A stretch of 17,066 nucleotides of DNA from Bacteroidota bacterium (GTDB taxonomy: Bacteria > Bacteroidota > Bacteroidia > UKL13-3): contig CANHRW010000021.1 of the NCBI GenBank assembly GCA_947462865.1, positions 1 to 17,066 on the forward strand, given 5' to 3'. Shown here piece by piece: positions 1 through 7,694 of this stretch (its first letter is position 1; the number at the start of each line of letters is the position of its first letter). The notes beneath the pieces were generated by a model, which was given only the letters and a program-made list of their open reading frames with translations, was not told the DNA's origin and ran no database searches. The translations under genes were made by a program, and so were the position numbers.

Positions 1-567
1 GCACCTGTTGAACAAATCAATCATTTTTTGTTTGAAGCCGAATTGACAGAAGAATTCAATACAGAAGCATCTATTGAATTTGAAATCAATCCACAATCCA
101 ATGAAAATATAACCAATGAATTGATAAACGAAAGTGAGATTGATTTTCAAGACAATGCTGATTTAAGTGAAATCCCACAAGAACAATTGGTAAATCCAGT
201 AGCATTCTCGCAAGATGATTTACCATTGCCCCAGGCACCAAATGCTGCTGCAGATAAAAAGGATTTTTTTATTCAGCCCTCTTTACTAGATTTTCATGAA
301 GATCCATTTTTTGAAGAAGCAGAACGAAAAATTGAAAAACAAATTTCACGCATAAAAGAGTTAAAAGAATTAAACTTAAACATTCATTCATCTCAAGGTT
401 TAAGAGATTTAGAAAAGGAACCAGCCTATAAAAGAAGGCAAAAAAGATTAGATGAAATTCCTCATTCTTCTGCTTCGCAGGTTTCAAGATTGAGTTTGTT
501 TGAAGATGGCTCAGGAAAGCCGGAATTAAAAAGCAATAATTCATTTCTTCACGACAATGTAGATTAA
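1..567 (+). CDS. ftsZ: Cell division protein FtsZ, C-terminal part only (5' end outside window)
   Basis: The frame is open from base 1, so the gene starts upstream; a TTG at 28 is internal. The 188 visible residues begin with an acidic, Asn/Gln-rich, poorly conserved stretch typical of an intrinsically disordered linker. A basic segment follows (EPAYKRRQKRLDEIPHSS), and the protein ends in NNSFLHDNVD. In Bacteroidota FtsZ the globular GTPase is followed by a variable linker, a basic 'PAYxRR' region and a short conserved tail of this kind, which recruits membrane tethers and other divisome partners to the Z-ring. The GTPase domain with its GGGTGTG loop is not in the window, so the call rests on the tail alone, from memory of the family. 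The residue just upstream in frame (APVEQINHFL) does not identify a domain. A terminator follows directly. Confidence 0.72.
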   Translation, partial: APVEQINHFLFEAELTEEFNTEASIEFEINPQSNENITNELINESEIDFQDNADLSEIPQEQLVNPVAFSQDDLPLPQAPNAAADKKDFFIQPSLLDFHEDPFFEEAERKIEKQISRIKELKELNLNIHSSQGLRDLEKEPAYKRRQKRLDEIPHSSASQVSRLSLFEDGSGKPELKSNNSFLHDNVD

Positions 568-573
568 TCATTT

Positions 574-599
574 AAAGGCATCGATAGGTGCCTTTTTTT
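574..599 (+). terminator. Rho-independent terminator after ftsZ
   Basis: A 7-bp perfect stem (AAAGGCA at 574-580 with TGCCTTT at 589-595) encloses an 8-base loop and runs into a T tract ending at 599. It starts 7 bases after the ftsZ stop and ends 14 bases before the next ATG, so the next gene is probably transcribed separately or by read-through. Confidence 0.75.
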
Positions 600-612
600 A
601 TTTCTAATAATC

Positions 613-1182
613 ATGAAAATTGCAAAGGCATACCAAAAAGAAGTATTTTGTTTAGAAGGCGATTGGAGCAATGATTTAAAAAAGCAAAACAGCATTATGG
701 CTGCCTTGTTGTTTTTAAAGCAAAACAGAAACATCGATTTTATACATAGAAATTGTGGTACCATTGAAAACCTAAGTTATTATTTAATGCAATGGCAGTT
801 AAAACGCTACAGTAATTATTCAATTTTGTATTTGGCATTTCATGGAAAGCCAGGACAAATACTCATCAATAAATCTACGGTGCATTTAGATGAATTGGCC
901 GAAATGCTTGGGTCTAATTGCCACAACAGAATTATCCATTTTGGAAGCTGTCAAACACTCAATACAGACAAAAGACATATCAAACGCTTTTTAAAGAAAA
1001 CAAATGCATTGTGTGTATGTGGTTTTGGGAAAATATTGCCCTTTGTAGAGAGTTCTGTTTTTGATATTTTACTGATTGATATGTTTCAGGAATTTCTAGA
1101 TGTAAGAAGGGTAGAAGCGAATTTGAAACAGAATTACAGTGCGCTCATGAATCGCTTAGAGTTTAAGCTCATACATCTATAA
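613..1182 (+). CDS. Orphan protein with caspase/CHAT-like (clan CD) His-Cys pattern, DUF6642-like
   Basis: This 189-residue protein has no signal peptide or membrane helix and is probably cytoplasmic. It shows the two-block signature of clan CD peptidases (caspases, CHAT, gingipains): hydrophobic strand then His-Gly (ILYLAFHG, H77-G78), and about 30 residues later a hydrophobic strand then a small residue and Cys (RIIHFGSCQT, C113). Residues 131-160 (ALCVCGFGK...SSVFDILLIDMFQEFL) resemble the 'GA..V.G......D.A...M..F...L' part of CHAT domains. I believe the family is catalogued as DUF6642, from memory. Members I recall are stand-alone, similarly sized Bacteroidota proteins. The N-terminal CLEGDW motif also looks family-typical. 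No substrate or partner is evident: the upstream gene is ftsZ behind a terminator, and the downstream gene is convergent. The last 14 bases overlap the 3' end of the HAD gene. Protease activity is inferred, not shown. Confidence 0.75.
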   Translation: MKIAKAYQKEVFCLEGDWSNDLKKQNSIMAALLFLKQNRNIDFIHRNCGTIENLSYYLMQWQLKRYSNYSILYLAFHGKPGQILINKSTVHLDELAEMLGSNCHNRIIHFGSCQTLNTDKRHIKRFLKKTNALCVCGFGKILPFVESSVFDILLIDMFQEFLDVRRVEANLKQNYSALMNRLEFKLIHL

Positions 1183-1789
1183 GCATTTGCGTCAATACGT
1201 TTACAAAATTCGGTTCAATAGGGTGTTTTGCCAACATAGTGTGTAAACCAGCCTTTTGGGCTCCCAAAATATTGCTTTCGTTGTCATCAATAAATAAGGT
1301 TTCATGTCCATTTATATTTGCTAAATTTAGAACATGTTCATACGCCTTAATTTCAGGTTTGCGCATTCCTATAACATGCGAATAATACACCCCATCAAAC
1401 AAACTTTCGAACTTGTTTTTACCAAATAGGCCATCTGTATACTGAAGTACCTCGGTTATATGAATGGTATTGGTATTGCTAAATAAGTAAAGGTGATATG
1501 TTTTTTTTAGTACTTTGAGAATCTCTATTCTAAATACTGGAAAATCTAGTAACATGGCATTCCATGCATCAATAATTTGTGCTTCTGTTGTGCCACTAGG
1601 TAAGCTATTTTGAAGCGATTTTGTAAAAAAGTTGACGGAGCATTTGCCTGTTTCAAAATCATTTAATAGGCCTATATGCCGACTCAATTGATTTGGGTTT
1701 AAACCCAATTGATCAAATGCATGGAGTGTTTTATTTTGATCTAAATTTAGTAATACACCACCTAGGTCAAATAAAAGATTTTTTATCAT
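1169..1789 (-). CDS. HAD-superfamily phosphatase (YihX/subfamily IA-like)
   Basis: This 206-residue soluble enzyme carries the four HAD motifs in order. Motif I is FDLGGV with nucleophile D8; motif II is FSNTN (S104); the motif III lysine is in GMRKPE (K144); motif IV is FIDDNESN (D168, D169) for Mg2+. Between motifs I and II lies an alpha-helical C1-type cap. The position two residues after the nucleophile is Gly (G10) instead of the usual Asp, as in E. coli YihX, a sugar-phosphate phosphatase, so this is a subfamily trait rather than a defect. The substrate cannot be read from the sequence; small sugar phosphates or nucleotides are usual. It is the last gene of the minus-strand run starting at gldA, 46 bases after the CNNM gene, with a small hairpin between. 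Its 3' end overlaps the convergent gene by 14 bases. Confidence 0.85.
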   Translation of the reverse strand: MIKNLLFDLGGVLLNLDQNKTLHAFDQLGLNPNQLSRHIGLLNDFETGKCSVNFFTKSLQNSLPSGTTEAQIIDAWNAMLLDFPVFRIEILKVLKKTYHLYLFSNTNTIHITEVLQYTDGLFGKNKFESLFDGVYYSHVIGMRKPEIKAYEHVLNLANINGHETLFIDDNESNILGAQKAGLHTMLAKHPIEPNFVNVLTQMLIDV

Positions 1790-1812
1790 TGAATGCGTTG
1801 TAATACTAGATT

Positions 1813-1835
1813 AACCAATTAATGTGGAATTGGTT
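1813..1835 (-). other. Intercistronic hairpin after the CNNM gene
   Basis: AACCAATT (1813-1820) and AATTGGTT (1828-1835) form a perfect 8-bp stem with a 7-base loop, directly abutting the CNNM-gene stop codon on the minus strand. No T tract follows on the minus strand, so it is a weak or partial terminator, or an RNA processing/stability element, between CNNM and HAD genes. Being AT-rich, it could also be chance. Confidence 0.35.
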
Positions 1836-3113
1836 TTAATCTTGACCTTTGTTCAATTTGGTTAACCTTACCAAATTAATTCTTGAATTGTTAACCGATT
1901 CAATTAAAATGTCAAAATTTAAGATATGTATTTGTTCTCCTGCTGGAGGAAAACTTTGGTGATAGGCAAAAATAAATCCACCCAATGTGTGGTATTCACC
2001 CTCTGGAATGCCAAGTTGATAGGCATCGTTTAAATAACTGATTTCTAAACGTGCCGAAAACCGATATACATCAGAAGAAAGTTCTTGTTCTATTAAATCT
2101 TCTACATCATGTTCGTCTTCGATTTCTCCAAAAACCTCTTCCATGATATCTTCAATAGTAATGATACCAGCTGTTACGCCTAATTCATCTACTACCAATG
2201 CAATGCTTTTTCTTGATTTTGAAAATTTATTGAGCATGTCCATTGCAGACATGGTTTCAGTAGCAATTTCTATAGGTATGATGATAGACTTGATATGGGC
2301 AGGTTTTTTAAATAAATCCTTCTGGTGAACATAGCCAATTATATGGTCAGGTGTTTTGTCAAAAATGAGAATTTTTGACAACCCTGTTTCAATAAACTTG
2401 GCATACAATTCATCAATACCCACTCTGCTGTCTATGCATATCAATTCAGGCCTTGGAGTCATGCAATCCCTTACTTTCACAGTTGAAAAATCGAGCGCAT
2501 TTTTAAACATTTCAGTATCTACATCTGCATCATCAGGCAGTTCATTTTCCTGAACTTGAGCAATGTATTGATCTAAATCAACCTTTGTAAATGCAGGGCT
2601 GGTTTCATAAAACGCTACCTTTAATATTTTATTCATGATTAATTCAGCTAACCAGTTGATGAAACGAACTATTGGCCAAAACAAATAATAAAATAACAAG
2701 AACGGAACTGCAAGTGCTTTTAGCAATGAATCGGGATTGATTCTAAACAATACTTTAGGAATAAACTCAGCTGTTATTAAAACAATTAAAGTAGAAACAA
2801 TGGTTTGGCAAAATACCAACAAGTAATGGTTATGGTGAAATGGCTCCCACCATTGGACCATCTGGGTTTCCAATATTTTTGCCATATATATTCCGTATAC
2901 AATTAGCCCAATATTGTTTCCAACCAAGGTTGTACTTATAAATTTTGAGGGGTTGCTTACAAATGGAGACAAAATTTTGGCAGACAAACTGCCCTGTTTA
3001 TTTTTCAATTCTATGAGCAATTTGTTGGCCGAAATAAAAGCAATTTCAATTCCTGCAAAAAATGCAGAAAATAAAATTGAACATAGAATAATGATGAAAG
3101 AATGTTGCTCCAT
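1836..3113 (-). CDS. CNNM/CBS/CorC_HlyC-domain membrane protein ('hemolysin family', cation transport)
   Basis: This 425-residue protein has the full three-part architecture of the CorC/CNNM family. Residues 1-165 form the CNNM (DUF21) membrane domain with about four hydrophobic segments and conserved-looking polar sites (FFAGIEIAF, LVGNNIGL, TAEFIPK). Residues 215-330 form a CBS pair (CMTPR at 217-221; the second CBS ends in GIITIEDIMEEVFGEIEDEHD). Residues 345-420 form the CorC_HlyC domain (GEYHTLGGFIF, HILNFDILIE). Family members export Mg2+ or other divalent cations or regulate their efflux; the 'hemolysin' name is historical. GldE of gliding bacteria shares this architecture, but its usual partner gldD is absent here and the N-terminus looks generic, so I do not assign gldE. 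The gene begins with ATG 24 bases after the DUF4340-like gene and is probably in the same transcript. Confidence 0.88.
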   Translation of the reverse strand: MEQHSFIIILCSILFSAFFAGIEIAFISANKLLIELKNKQGSLSAKILSPFVSNPSKFISTTLVGNNIGLIVYGIYMAKILETQMVQWWEPFHHNHYLLVFCQTIVSTLIVLITAEFIPKVLFRINPDSLLKALAVPFLLFYYLFWPIVRFINWLAELIMNKILKVAFYETSPAFTKVDLDQYIAQVQENELPDDADVDTEMFKNALDFSTVKVRDCMTPRPELICIDSRVGIDELYAKFIETGLSKILIFDKTPDHIIGYVHQKDLFKKPAHIKSIIIPIEIATETMSAMDMLNKFSKSRKSIALVVDELGVTAGIITIEDIMEEVFGEIEDEHDVEDLIEQELSSDVYRFSARLEISYLNDAYQLGIPEGEYHTLGGFIFAYHQSFPPAGEQIHILNFDILIESVNNSRINLVRLTKLNKGQD

Positions 3114-3137
3114 TGATTCAAAAATAAGGAAATGCTT

Positions 3138-4133
3138 TTAGTTAGTTAAATCTAATTTGGTTTTGATGATTTTACCAAAATTAAATGTTTGAATACTCAC
3201 CAGCTCTGCATCATCGTCAATAATTCCCCAGAACCTTTCTGGGTCTGTTTCATTGGGTTGATTGTTCTCATCAAATTGAGATTTGGTTCGCTTATCAGCT
3301 TTTTTAAAATACAATCTCAAACGGGTCTGTTGCTTATTTTTTCTTGCTAACCAAATGCTACAAAACGGGCTGCGATTTTTTATTGAGTCTATTTGAGCGG
3401 GTGTGGCAAAATCAAGGTATGCTTCATGGTATAGCCCTTTAAAACTATTGAGATAATGTTTAATGCGATTGCTATCAACAGCTATCTGTATATGTTTTTC
3501 ATCGAACAACAAATTGTTTTTGATTTCAAATGACATGGACGGATTCATGGGGTATTGAACCTGTATACTTGATATACTTTGTTGGTCGTCATCAAAAACC
3601 ATTTTGTCTTTCCATTTCAATTCTTGAATGATAAATCGAGGAGTTAAATAGCCAACAAATCCTGGTATATGAACAATAAGAGGTTCTTTTTTGGATGCTT
3701 CAAAATAGAATGTGCCAATCTTATCTGCTGTTTCAGAACCGATATAAAACGTTTTAATGTTATCCCCATTACTGTAACATTCTACCTTGATGCCTCGGCT
3801 CGATAAATCTGCTACTATGGTATTGTGCTGCGATTCGTCAATAGGTCTTTGAACACGCATGTCGTGAATGGTTGCAAGTAATAAATTTATTTTGTTGGGG
3901 TCGACTAAAAAATGGTCATTTACTTTCCAGTCGTTGTTTAGTTGTTTTACCAAATTAATGGTGTGTCCGTTTTTATCGGCTAAAAATACATGGTCTACAG
4001 CAGCAGTATCTGTAAGGGCAATGTCTTCAGATGCGATGTTAACTGTTTTCCAGTTTTTGGAATAATTGAATACATAAAATATTGCAAGCAGCAATAAAAT
4101 TCCTATTAGTGTATATCGGATTTTCTTATTCAT
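3138..4133 (-). CDS. DUF4340-like membrane-anchored protein linked to gldG
   Basis: This 331-residue protein has a short basic N-terminus (MNKKIR) and a single hydrophobic helix (about residues 7-23). Residues 24-331 should then lie in the periplasm. The body is mixed alpha/beta, with the pattern I associate with DUF4340: a Trp-containing strand (NDWKVND), a 'DPNKINLLLATI' helix, a GSETADK turn and repeated strands. DUF4340 genes often follow GldG-like (ABC_transp_aux) genes in several phyla, which supports the call. Its ATG overlaps the gldG stop (ATGA at 4130-4133), a classic sign of translational coupling and equal stoichiometry. It is probably an accessory periplasmic component of the GldAFG transporter; this is inferred from position, and its biochemical role is unknown to me. 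Confidence 0.75.
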   Translation of the reverse strand: MNKKIRYTLIGILLLLAIFYVFNYSKNWKTVNIASEDIALTDTAAVDHVFLADKNGHTINLVKQLNNDWKVNDHFLVDPNKINLLLATIHDMRVQRPIDESQHNTIVADLSSRGIKVECYSNGDNIKTFYIGSETADKIGTFYFEASKKEPLIVHIPGFVGYLTPRFIIQELKWKDKMVFDDDQQSISSIQVQYPMNPSMSFEIKNNLLFDEKHIQIAVDSNRIKHYLNSFKGLYHEAYLDFATPAQIDSIKNRSPFCSIWLARKNKQQTRLRLYFKKADKRTKSQFDENNQPNETDPERFWGIIDDDAELVSIQTFNFGKIIKTKLDLTN

Positions 4134-5839
4134 ATTTTGGTATATTTTCTTTTGCGTATGTAATGGTTACACACACCAAACAGTAAAATAAAAACAATAG
4201 GTAGGCAGGTATTGATTACTGTCCAATACAATTTTTCTTTTTTTATTTTGCCCTTGTCTAATAAACGAAGCGTAATTTCTTTGGCTCTTATTTCAATGAT
4301 GCCACTGTCATCACACAAGTAATCTATGCAATTTTGTATGAATTTTTTATTGCCAAATTGTTCATTGGTATACCTGTCAAATCCCAAAGGGAATACTTCT
4401 CCTGTAGATTGTTTGAATTGGTTTCGAATGACATCTCCGTCGGCAATTACAATCATTTTATTGTTTTCTACTTTATTTTTAAAGGCTATTCCAGGATTTT
4501 TTTGCGCGTCAAATCGGTACTCAAAAATAGAATGGAATGTACCTTCTAACAAAACGGCCAATGGAAAGTTTCCAGTACTTTTTCTTCTAAACATTTCTGG
4601 TTGTAGGTCCAATCTCGATACATTTAAATCAACCCTAGCTGGTGCACTGATTATTCTAGAATAAGGTGAACTTTGCAGCAAAATTGTTTTTTTAATTTCT
4701 TTGTTGGCCAGCGTATCAATTGCAGCTGAAAATTGAAACCATACAGGATCAATTCCTTTTACAATAGGGTGGTCTATGATTGGTGCAGCAACTGGAAAGT
4801 AAGGCCAAGGCAGTAGTTTTTGTTGTGGTACTCCATCTCTCATGCCGCTTAAAACTGGAATGGCATTGCATTGCAGGTCTTGAACAATACCTGGGTTCAA
4901 GCGAACACCATATCTGAACAACATGTCTTCTAGTTTTGTAGGATAAGTAGTTGTTACAAATAAGTTTCCAGATCGGAGGCTATCCATTTCTGCATGCTGT
5001 GACTCTAAAAGCCAAAGCACCTTTCCACCATTCATAATGTATTGGTCTATTTTAAATTTGTCGAATCCTGGAAGTTCAAAACGAGGTTTTGCTATGATAA
5101 TACCAGTGTACTCATTTAATTTTTCAGGTACTTGAATAGAAAGCGGTAGTCGTTCTACTTGATAAAAATCACCTAACATGGCTTGTGCCTCAGCAATATC
5201 CCATCTTCCCAATTCACCATGGTCGTCTATAATGGCTATTTTCTTTGATTTATCGAGCAGTGCTTTTCTTAACAAGTTGCTAATTTCGTATTCCAATAAT
5301 TCAATAGAACTGTTTATAACCTCTTCAGGGTTTTGCCCAAATTGATTTTTTAAAAAGTTAATTGACAATTCTTTTCCATGATAATACACAAGTGCTCCAG
5401 GGACAATAATTTTTTGTGCAAATTCGTCTTCTTTGTTCACTTGCACATTGGTTGGTTGTAATCCTTTGGCACCTAGTTCTTGAATAATTTCACCGTGCTT
5501 TTTTGTATCGGCTCCAGTAAATGGGTCAATGAATTCATATTGAATATTGTTATTACTGTACACCCTGTATTCATCCAAAATTTCTTTCACTGATTTGCCC
5601 AAGCGTTTAAAACCTGCTGGGAATTCACCTTCCAAATACACTTTGAAATACATAGCGGCATCAACTTTAGCAGCCATTTTTTTACTGGCATCTGATAAAC
5701 TGTATCTTTTTTCTTTCGAAAAATCTAAGCGAAAAAAATGATCAGCCAATACCAAGTTTAAAAGCAAAACAATTCCAGCAATGATTAAAAATTCAAGAAT
5801 GCTTTGAAATTTATAGTTCTTGTTTTCGTTCTTTTTCAT
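4130..5839 (-). CDS. gldG: Gliding-motility ABC transporter auxiliary protein GldG
   Basis: The protein is 569 residues from the ATG at 5839. I prefer this start (MKKNENKNYK, preceded by A-rich sequence and 19 bases after the gldF stop) over an upstream in-frame TTG at 5878 inside gldF. It has one N-terminal membrane helix (about residues 15-33) followed by LDFSKEKRYSLSD, the usual GldG junction. A large periplasmic part includes the ABC_transp_aux region (FIDPFTGAD, NQFGQNPEEVINSSIELLEYEI, IIDDHGELG, WLLESQ). A second helix lies near the C-terminus (TVINTCLPIVFILLFGV), with a basic tail. Length and topology match GldG of Flavobacterium johnsoniae (from memory). GldA, GldF and GldG together form an ABC transporter originally found through gliding mutants; its cargo is not established. 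The 3' end overlaps the DUF4340-like gene by 4 bases. Confidence 0.9.
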   Translation of the reverse strand: MKKNENKNYKFQSILEFLIIAGIVLLLNLVLADHFFRLDFSKEKRYSLSDASKKMAAKVDAAMYFKVYLEGEFPAGFKRLGKSVKEILDEYRVYSNNNIQYEFIDPFTGADTKKHGEIIQELGAKGLQPTNVQVNKEDEFAQKIIVPGALVYYHGKELSINFLKNQFGQNPEEVINSSIELLEYEISNLLRKALLDKSKKIAIIDDHGELGRWDIAEAQAMLGDFYQVERLPLSIQVPEKLNEYTGIIIAKPRFELPGFDKFKIDQYIMNGGKVLWLLESQHAEMDSLRSGNLFVTTTYPTKLEDMLFRYGVRLNPGIVQDLQCNAIPVLSGMRDGVPQQKLLPWPYFPVAAPIIDHPIVKGIDPVWFQFSAAIDTLANKEIKKTILLQSSPYSRIISAPARVDLNVSRLDLQPEMFRRKSTGNFPLAVLLEGTFHSIFEYRFDAQKNPGIAFKNKVENNKMIVIADGDVIRNQFKQSTGEVFPLGFDRYTNEQFGNKKFIQNCIDYLCDDSGIIEIRAKEITLRLLDKGKIKKEKLYWTVINTCLPIVFILLFGVCNHYIRKRKYTKI

Positions 5840-5858
5840 TTGTAAATGTTTTTTATGT

Positions 5859-6587
5859 CTACCATTTTCTGGTTCCAAAAACCAATTTGCCTGCAGCGAT
5901 GAACAAGGTATTCAAGCTTAAAAAATAAATCAAATCTCTAGAGTCTAATACCCCTCTGCTGATAGACTGGTAGTGAGATTGAATACCCAATGCACTCACC
6001 AATGTATCAAACTTGCCTAACAGTTTAAAATCTGCTATTAAATCAAAAATCCAATACAATGCAAAGCAGATAAACAAACTACTTACAAAAGACACAATTT
6101 GATTTTCACTGATTAATGACGCAAAAATTCCAATAGACACAAAACAAGAGCTGATTAAGAATAGACCTAAATATGAACCCAATAAAGCACCTGTATCTAT
6201 GTTTCCTTTTGGCACACTCAGTTGGTAAATACTATACCAATAAATGAGTGTAGGTAGAATGGTAAACAATACCAAAATAATTCCTGCAAAGTATTTGCCC
6301 AAGATAATTTCTAAATCACTAATTGGCCTAGTCGTTAACAATTCAATGGTACCATTTTTTTTTTCTTCACTAAAACTTTTCATGGTGATGGCCGAAATTA
6401 AAAATACCAATAGCCAAGGTGCCATTCCAAATAAACTGTCTAAATTGGCATATCCATTGTCAAAAATGTTAATGTCGGGTAATACCCAATTGAACAATCC
6501 GGTAGCAATTAAAAAAACAAGCATCACTACATAGGCTATGAGTGAACTTAAAAATCCTCTTATTTCTTTGTATATGATTTCGAACAT
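5859..6587 (-). CDS. gldF: Gliding-motility ABC transporter permease GldF
   Basis: This 242-residue integral membrane protein has six hydrophobic segments (about 13-34, 55-70, 100-121, 136-160, 166-186, 219-237), the ABC-2 permease layout. Between segments 2 and 3 is the conserved cytoplasmic motif SEEKKNGTIELLTTRPIS (residues 73-90), the ABC-2 site thought to contact the ATPase. The ATG lies only 4 bases after the gldA stop and gldG follows after 19 bases, so the three are co-transcribed. The length fits known GldF proteins (about 240 residues). It would form the membrane channel with GldG and be driven by GldA. No truncation or odd residue was seen. Confidence 0.92.
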   Translation of the reverse strand: MFEIIYKEIRGFLSSLIAYVVMLVFLIATGLFNWVLPDINIFDNGYANLDSLFGMAPWLLVFLISAITMKSFSEEKKNGTIELLTTRPISDLEIILGKYFAGIILVLFTILPTLIYWYSIYQLSVPKGNIDTGALLGSYLGLFLISSCFVSIGIFASLISENQIVSFVSSLFICFALYWIFDLIADFKLLGKFDTLVSALGIQSHYQSISRGVLDSRDLIYFLSLNTLFIAAGKLVFGTRKW

Positions 6588-6591
6588 TTTT

Positions 6592-7494
6592 TTATTTTGT
6601 TAATTGTTGAAAAACAGATTCTAATGAGGTAAATTCTTTTTGCATACTCAATATCAAGTTTTGTTCACTTGATACAACCTCTGCAATTTTTTCTCTCAAA
6701 TCTTCATTCGATTCAATCATTAAGGTATTGTCTACGCATTCGCATTTTAAGACACCTTTCAATTGTTTAAAAGAATCAATTTGAGGTTTTTGTTTGAGTT
6801 CTACACGTATAAAAAATTTATTACCTGCTTTCTCTTGTAAGTTTTTAATTGAATCGTTGGCAACGATATTTCCTTTATTGATAATTACTACACGAGAACA
6901 AAGCGATTCTACTTCTTGCATAATATGTGTAGAAAATAAAACGGTTTTATTTTCGCCAATTTCTCTGATTAAATTCCTGATTTCAATCACTTGGTTTGGG
7001 TCTAAACCAGAACTAGGCTCATCCAAAATCAATACCTCTGGATTGTGTATCATGGCGGCTGCCAAACCAACACGTTGTTTGTATCCCTTAGAGAGCTGGT
7101 AAATGCTTTTGTGTTGCTCATTGCTAAGGCCGGTTTTGGCAATCATTTCCTTCATGCGGTTGCTGAGCGCTTTTCCATTTAAGCCCATTAGCCTTCCGGT
7201 AAATTGTAAAAATTCTTTTACATACATTTCGGTATACAATGGATTGAGTTCTGGCAAGTACCCTATTTTGGTTCTAAAATCTTTTTCTTTGTGATTGGTA
7301 TCAATGCCACAAATGCTTGCTGTTCCTGAATTTTGAGGAATAAATCCAGTTAGTATTTTCATGGTTGTAGACTTTCCAGCTCCATTTGGCCCCAAAAAAC
7401 CTACTATTTCTCCAGGCTGCACCTCAAAAGAGATGCCGTTCAGTGCCCTTTGCTGGCCATAAATTTTAACCAAATCACTTACTATTATTGACAT
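6592..7494 (-). CDS. gldA: Gliding-motility ABC transporter ATPase GldA
   Basis: The protein is 300 residues from the ATG at 7494 (MSIIVSDLVKIYGQQ). An in-frame TTG at 7527 would extend it by 11 residues, but that codon lies inside the predicted -7 promoter element, and the ATG gives a family-typical beginning. Motifs: Walker A GPNGAGKST (35-43), signature LSKGYKQR (134-141, variant of LSGGQ), Walker B LILDE (155-159), D-loop SSGLDP, and switch His H190 in FSTHIM. The C-terminal 80 or so residues form the extra domain of GldA/DrrA-like ATPases. It powers the GldFG permease on the cytoplasmic side. It is first in the minus-strand run gldA-gldF-gldG-DUF4340-CNNM-HAD. In F. johnsoniae, as I recall, gldA is separate from gldFG; here the three are contiguous. 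Confidence 0.92.
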   Translation of the reverse strand: MSIIVSDLVKIYGQQRALNGISFEVQPGEIVGFLGPNGAGKSTTMKILTGFIPQNSGTASICGIDTNHKEKDFRTKIGYLPELNPLYTEMYVKEFLQFTGRLMGLNGKALSNRMKEMIAKTGLSNEQHKSIYQLSKGYKQRVGLAAAMIHNPEVLILDEPSSGLDPNQVIEIRNLIREIGENKTVLFSTHIMQEVESLCSRVVIINKGNIVANDSIKNLQEKAGNKFFIRVELKQKPQIDSFKQLKGVLKCECVDNTLMIESNEDLREKIAEVVSSEQNLILSMQKEFTSLESVFQQLTK

Positions 7495-7524
7495 GAAATA
7501 AGAATTAAAAGTAACAAATGCAGC

Positions 7525-7555
7525 CAAAGCTACAAAATCAAATCAAGCCTGCCAA
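7525..7555 (-). promoter_or_regulatory. Predicted Bacteroidota-type promoter of the gldA operon
   Basis: Read on the minus strand, TTG (7555-7553) is followed after 20 bases by TAGCTTTG (7532-7525), an exact fit to the -33 TTG / -7 TAnnTTTG consensus of the Bacteroidota housekeeping sigma factor. Transcription would start near 7519-7521, leaving a leader of about 25 bases before the gldA ATG at 7494. Confidence 0.6.
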
Positions 7556-7694
7556 TAGTTCCTCAATTCTTTCAGTATTTACAAGGTTTATGGCTGTACC
7601 TTTTAACAGAATGAGACAAATCATTTTTTCAATCAAAAAATCCTGATTATTTTCGCCTTGTATTTAATCAAACAACAAACATAATTTATAAATC

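Noticed and set aside
1693..1708. 16-bp perfect palindrome TTGGGTTTAAACCCAA flanked by direct copies of CAATTGAT
   Set aside because: It lies inside the HAD gene and is explained by codons for LGLNPNQL; with no loop and no intergenic position I see no regulatory role.
1836..3113. Assignment of the CNNM/CBS/CorC protein as GldE
   Set aside because: The architecture fits, but gldD and ssb, usual neighbours of gldE, are absent and the N-terminus is that of generic CorC proteins.
7648..7655. TATTTTCG as a -7 element for mdh
   Set aside because: One mismatch to TAnnTTTG, but no TTG about 20 bases upstream, so support is too weak in AT-rich DNA.
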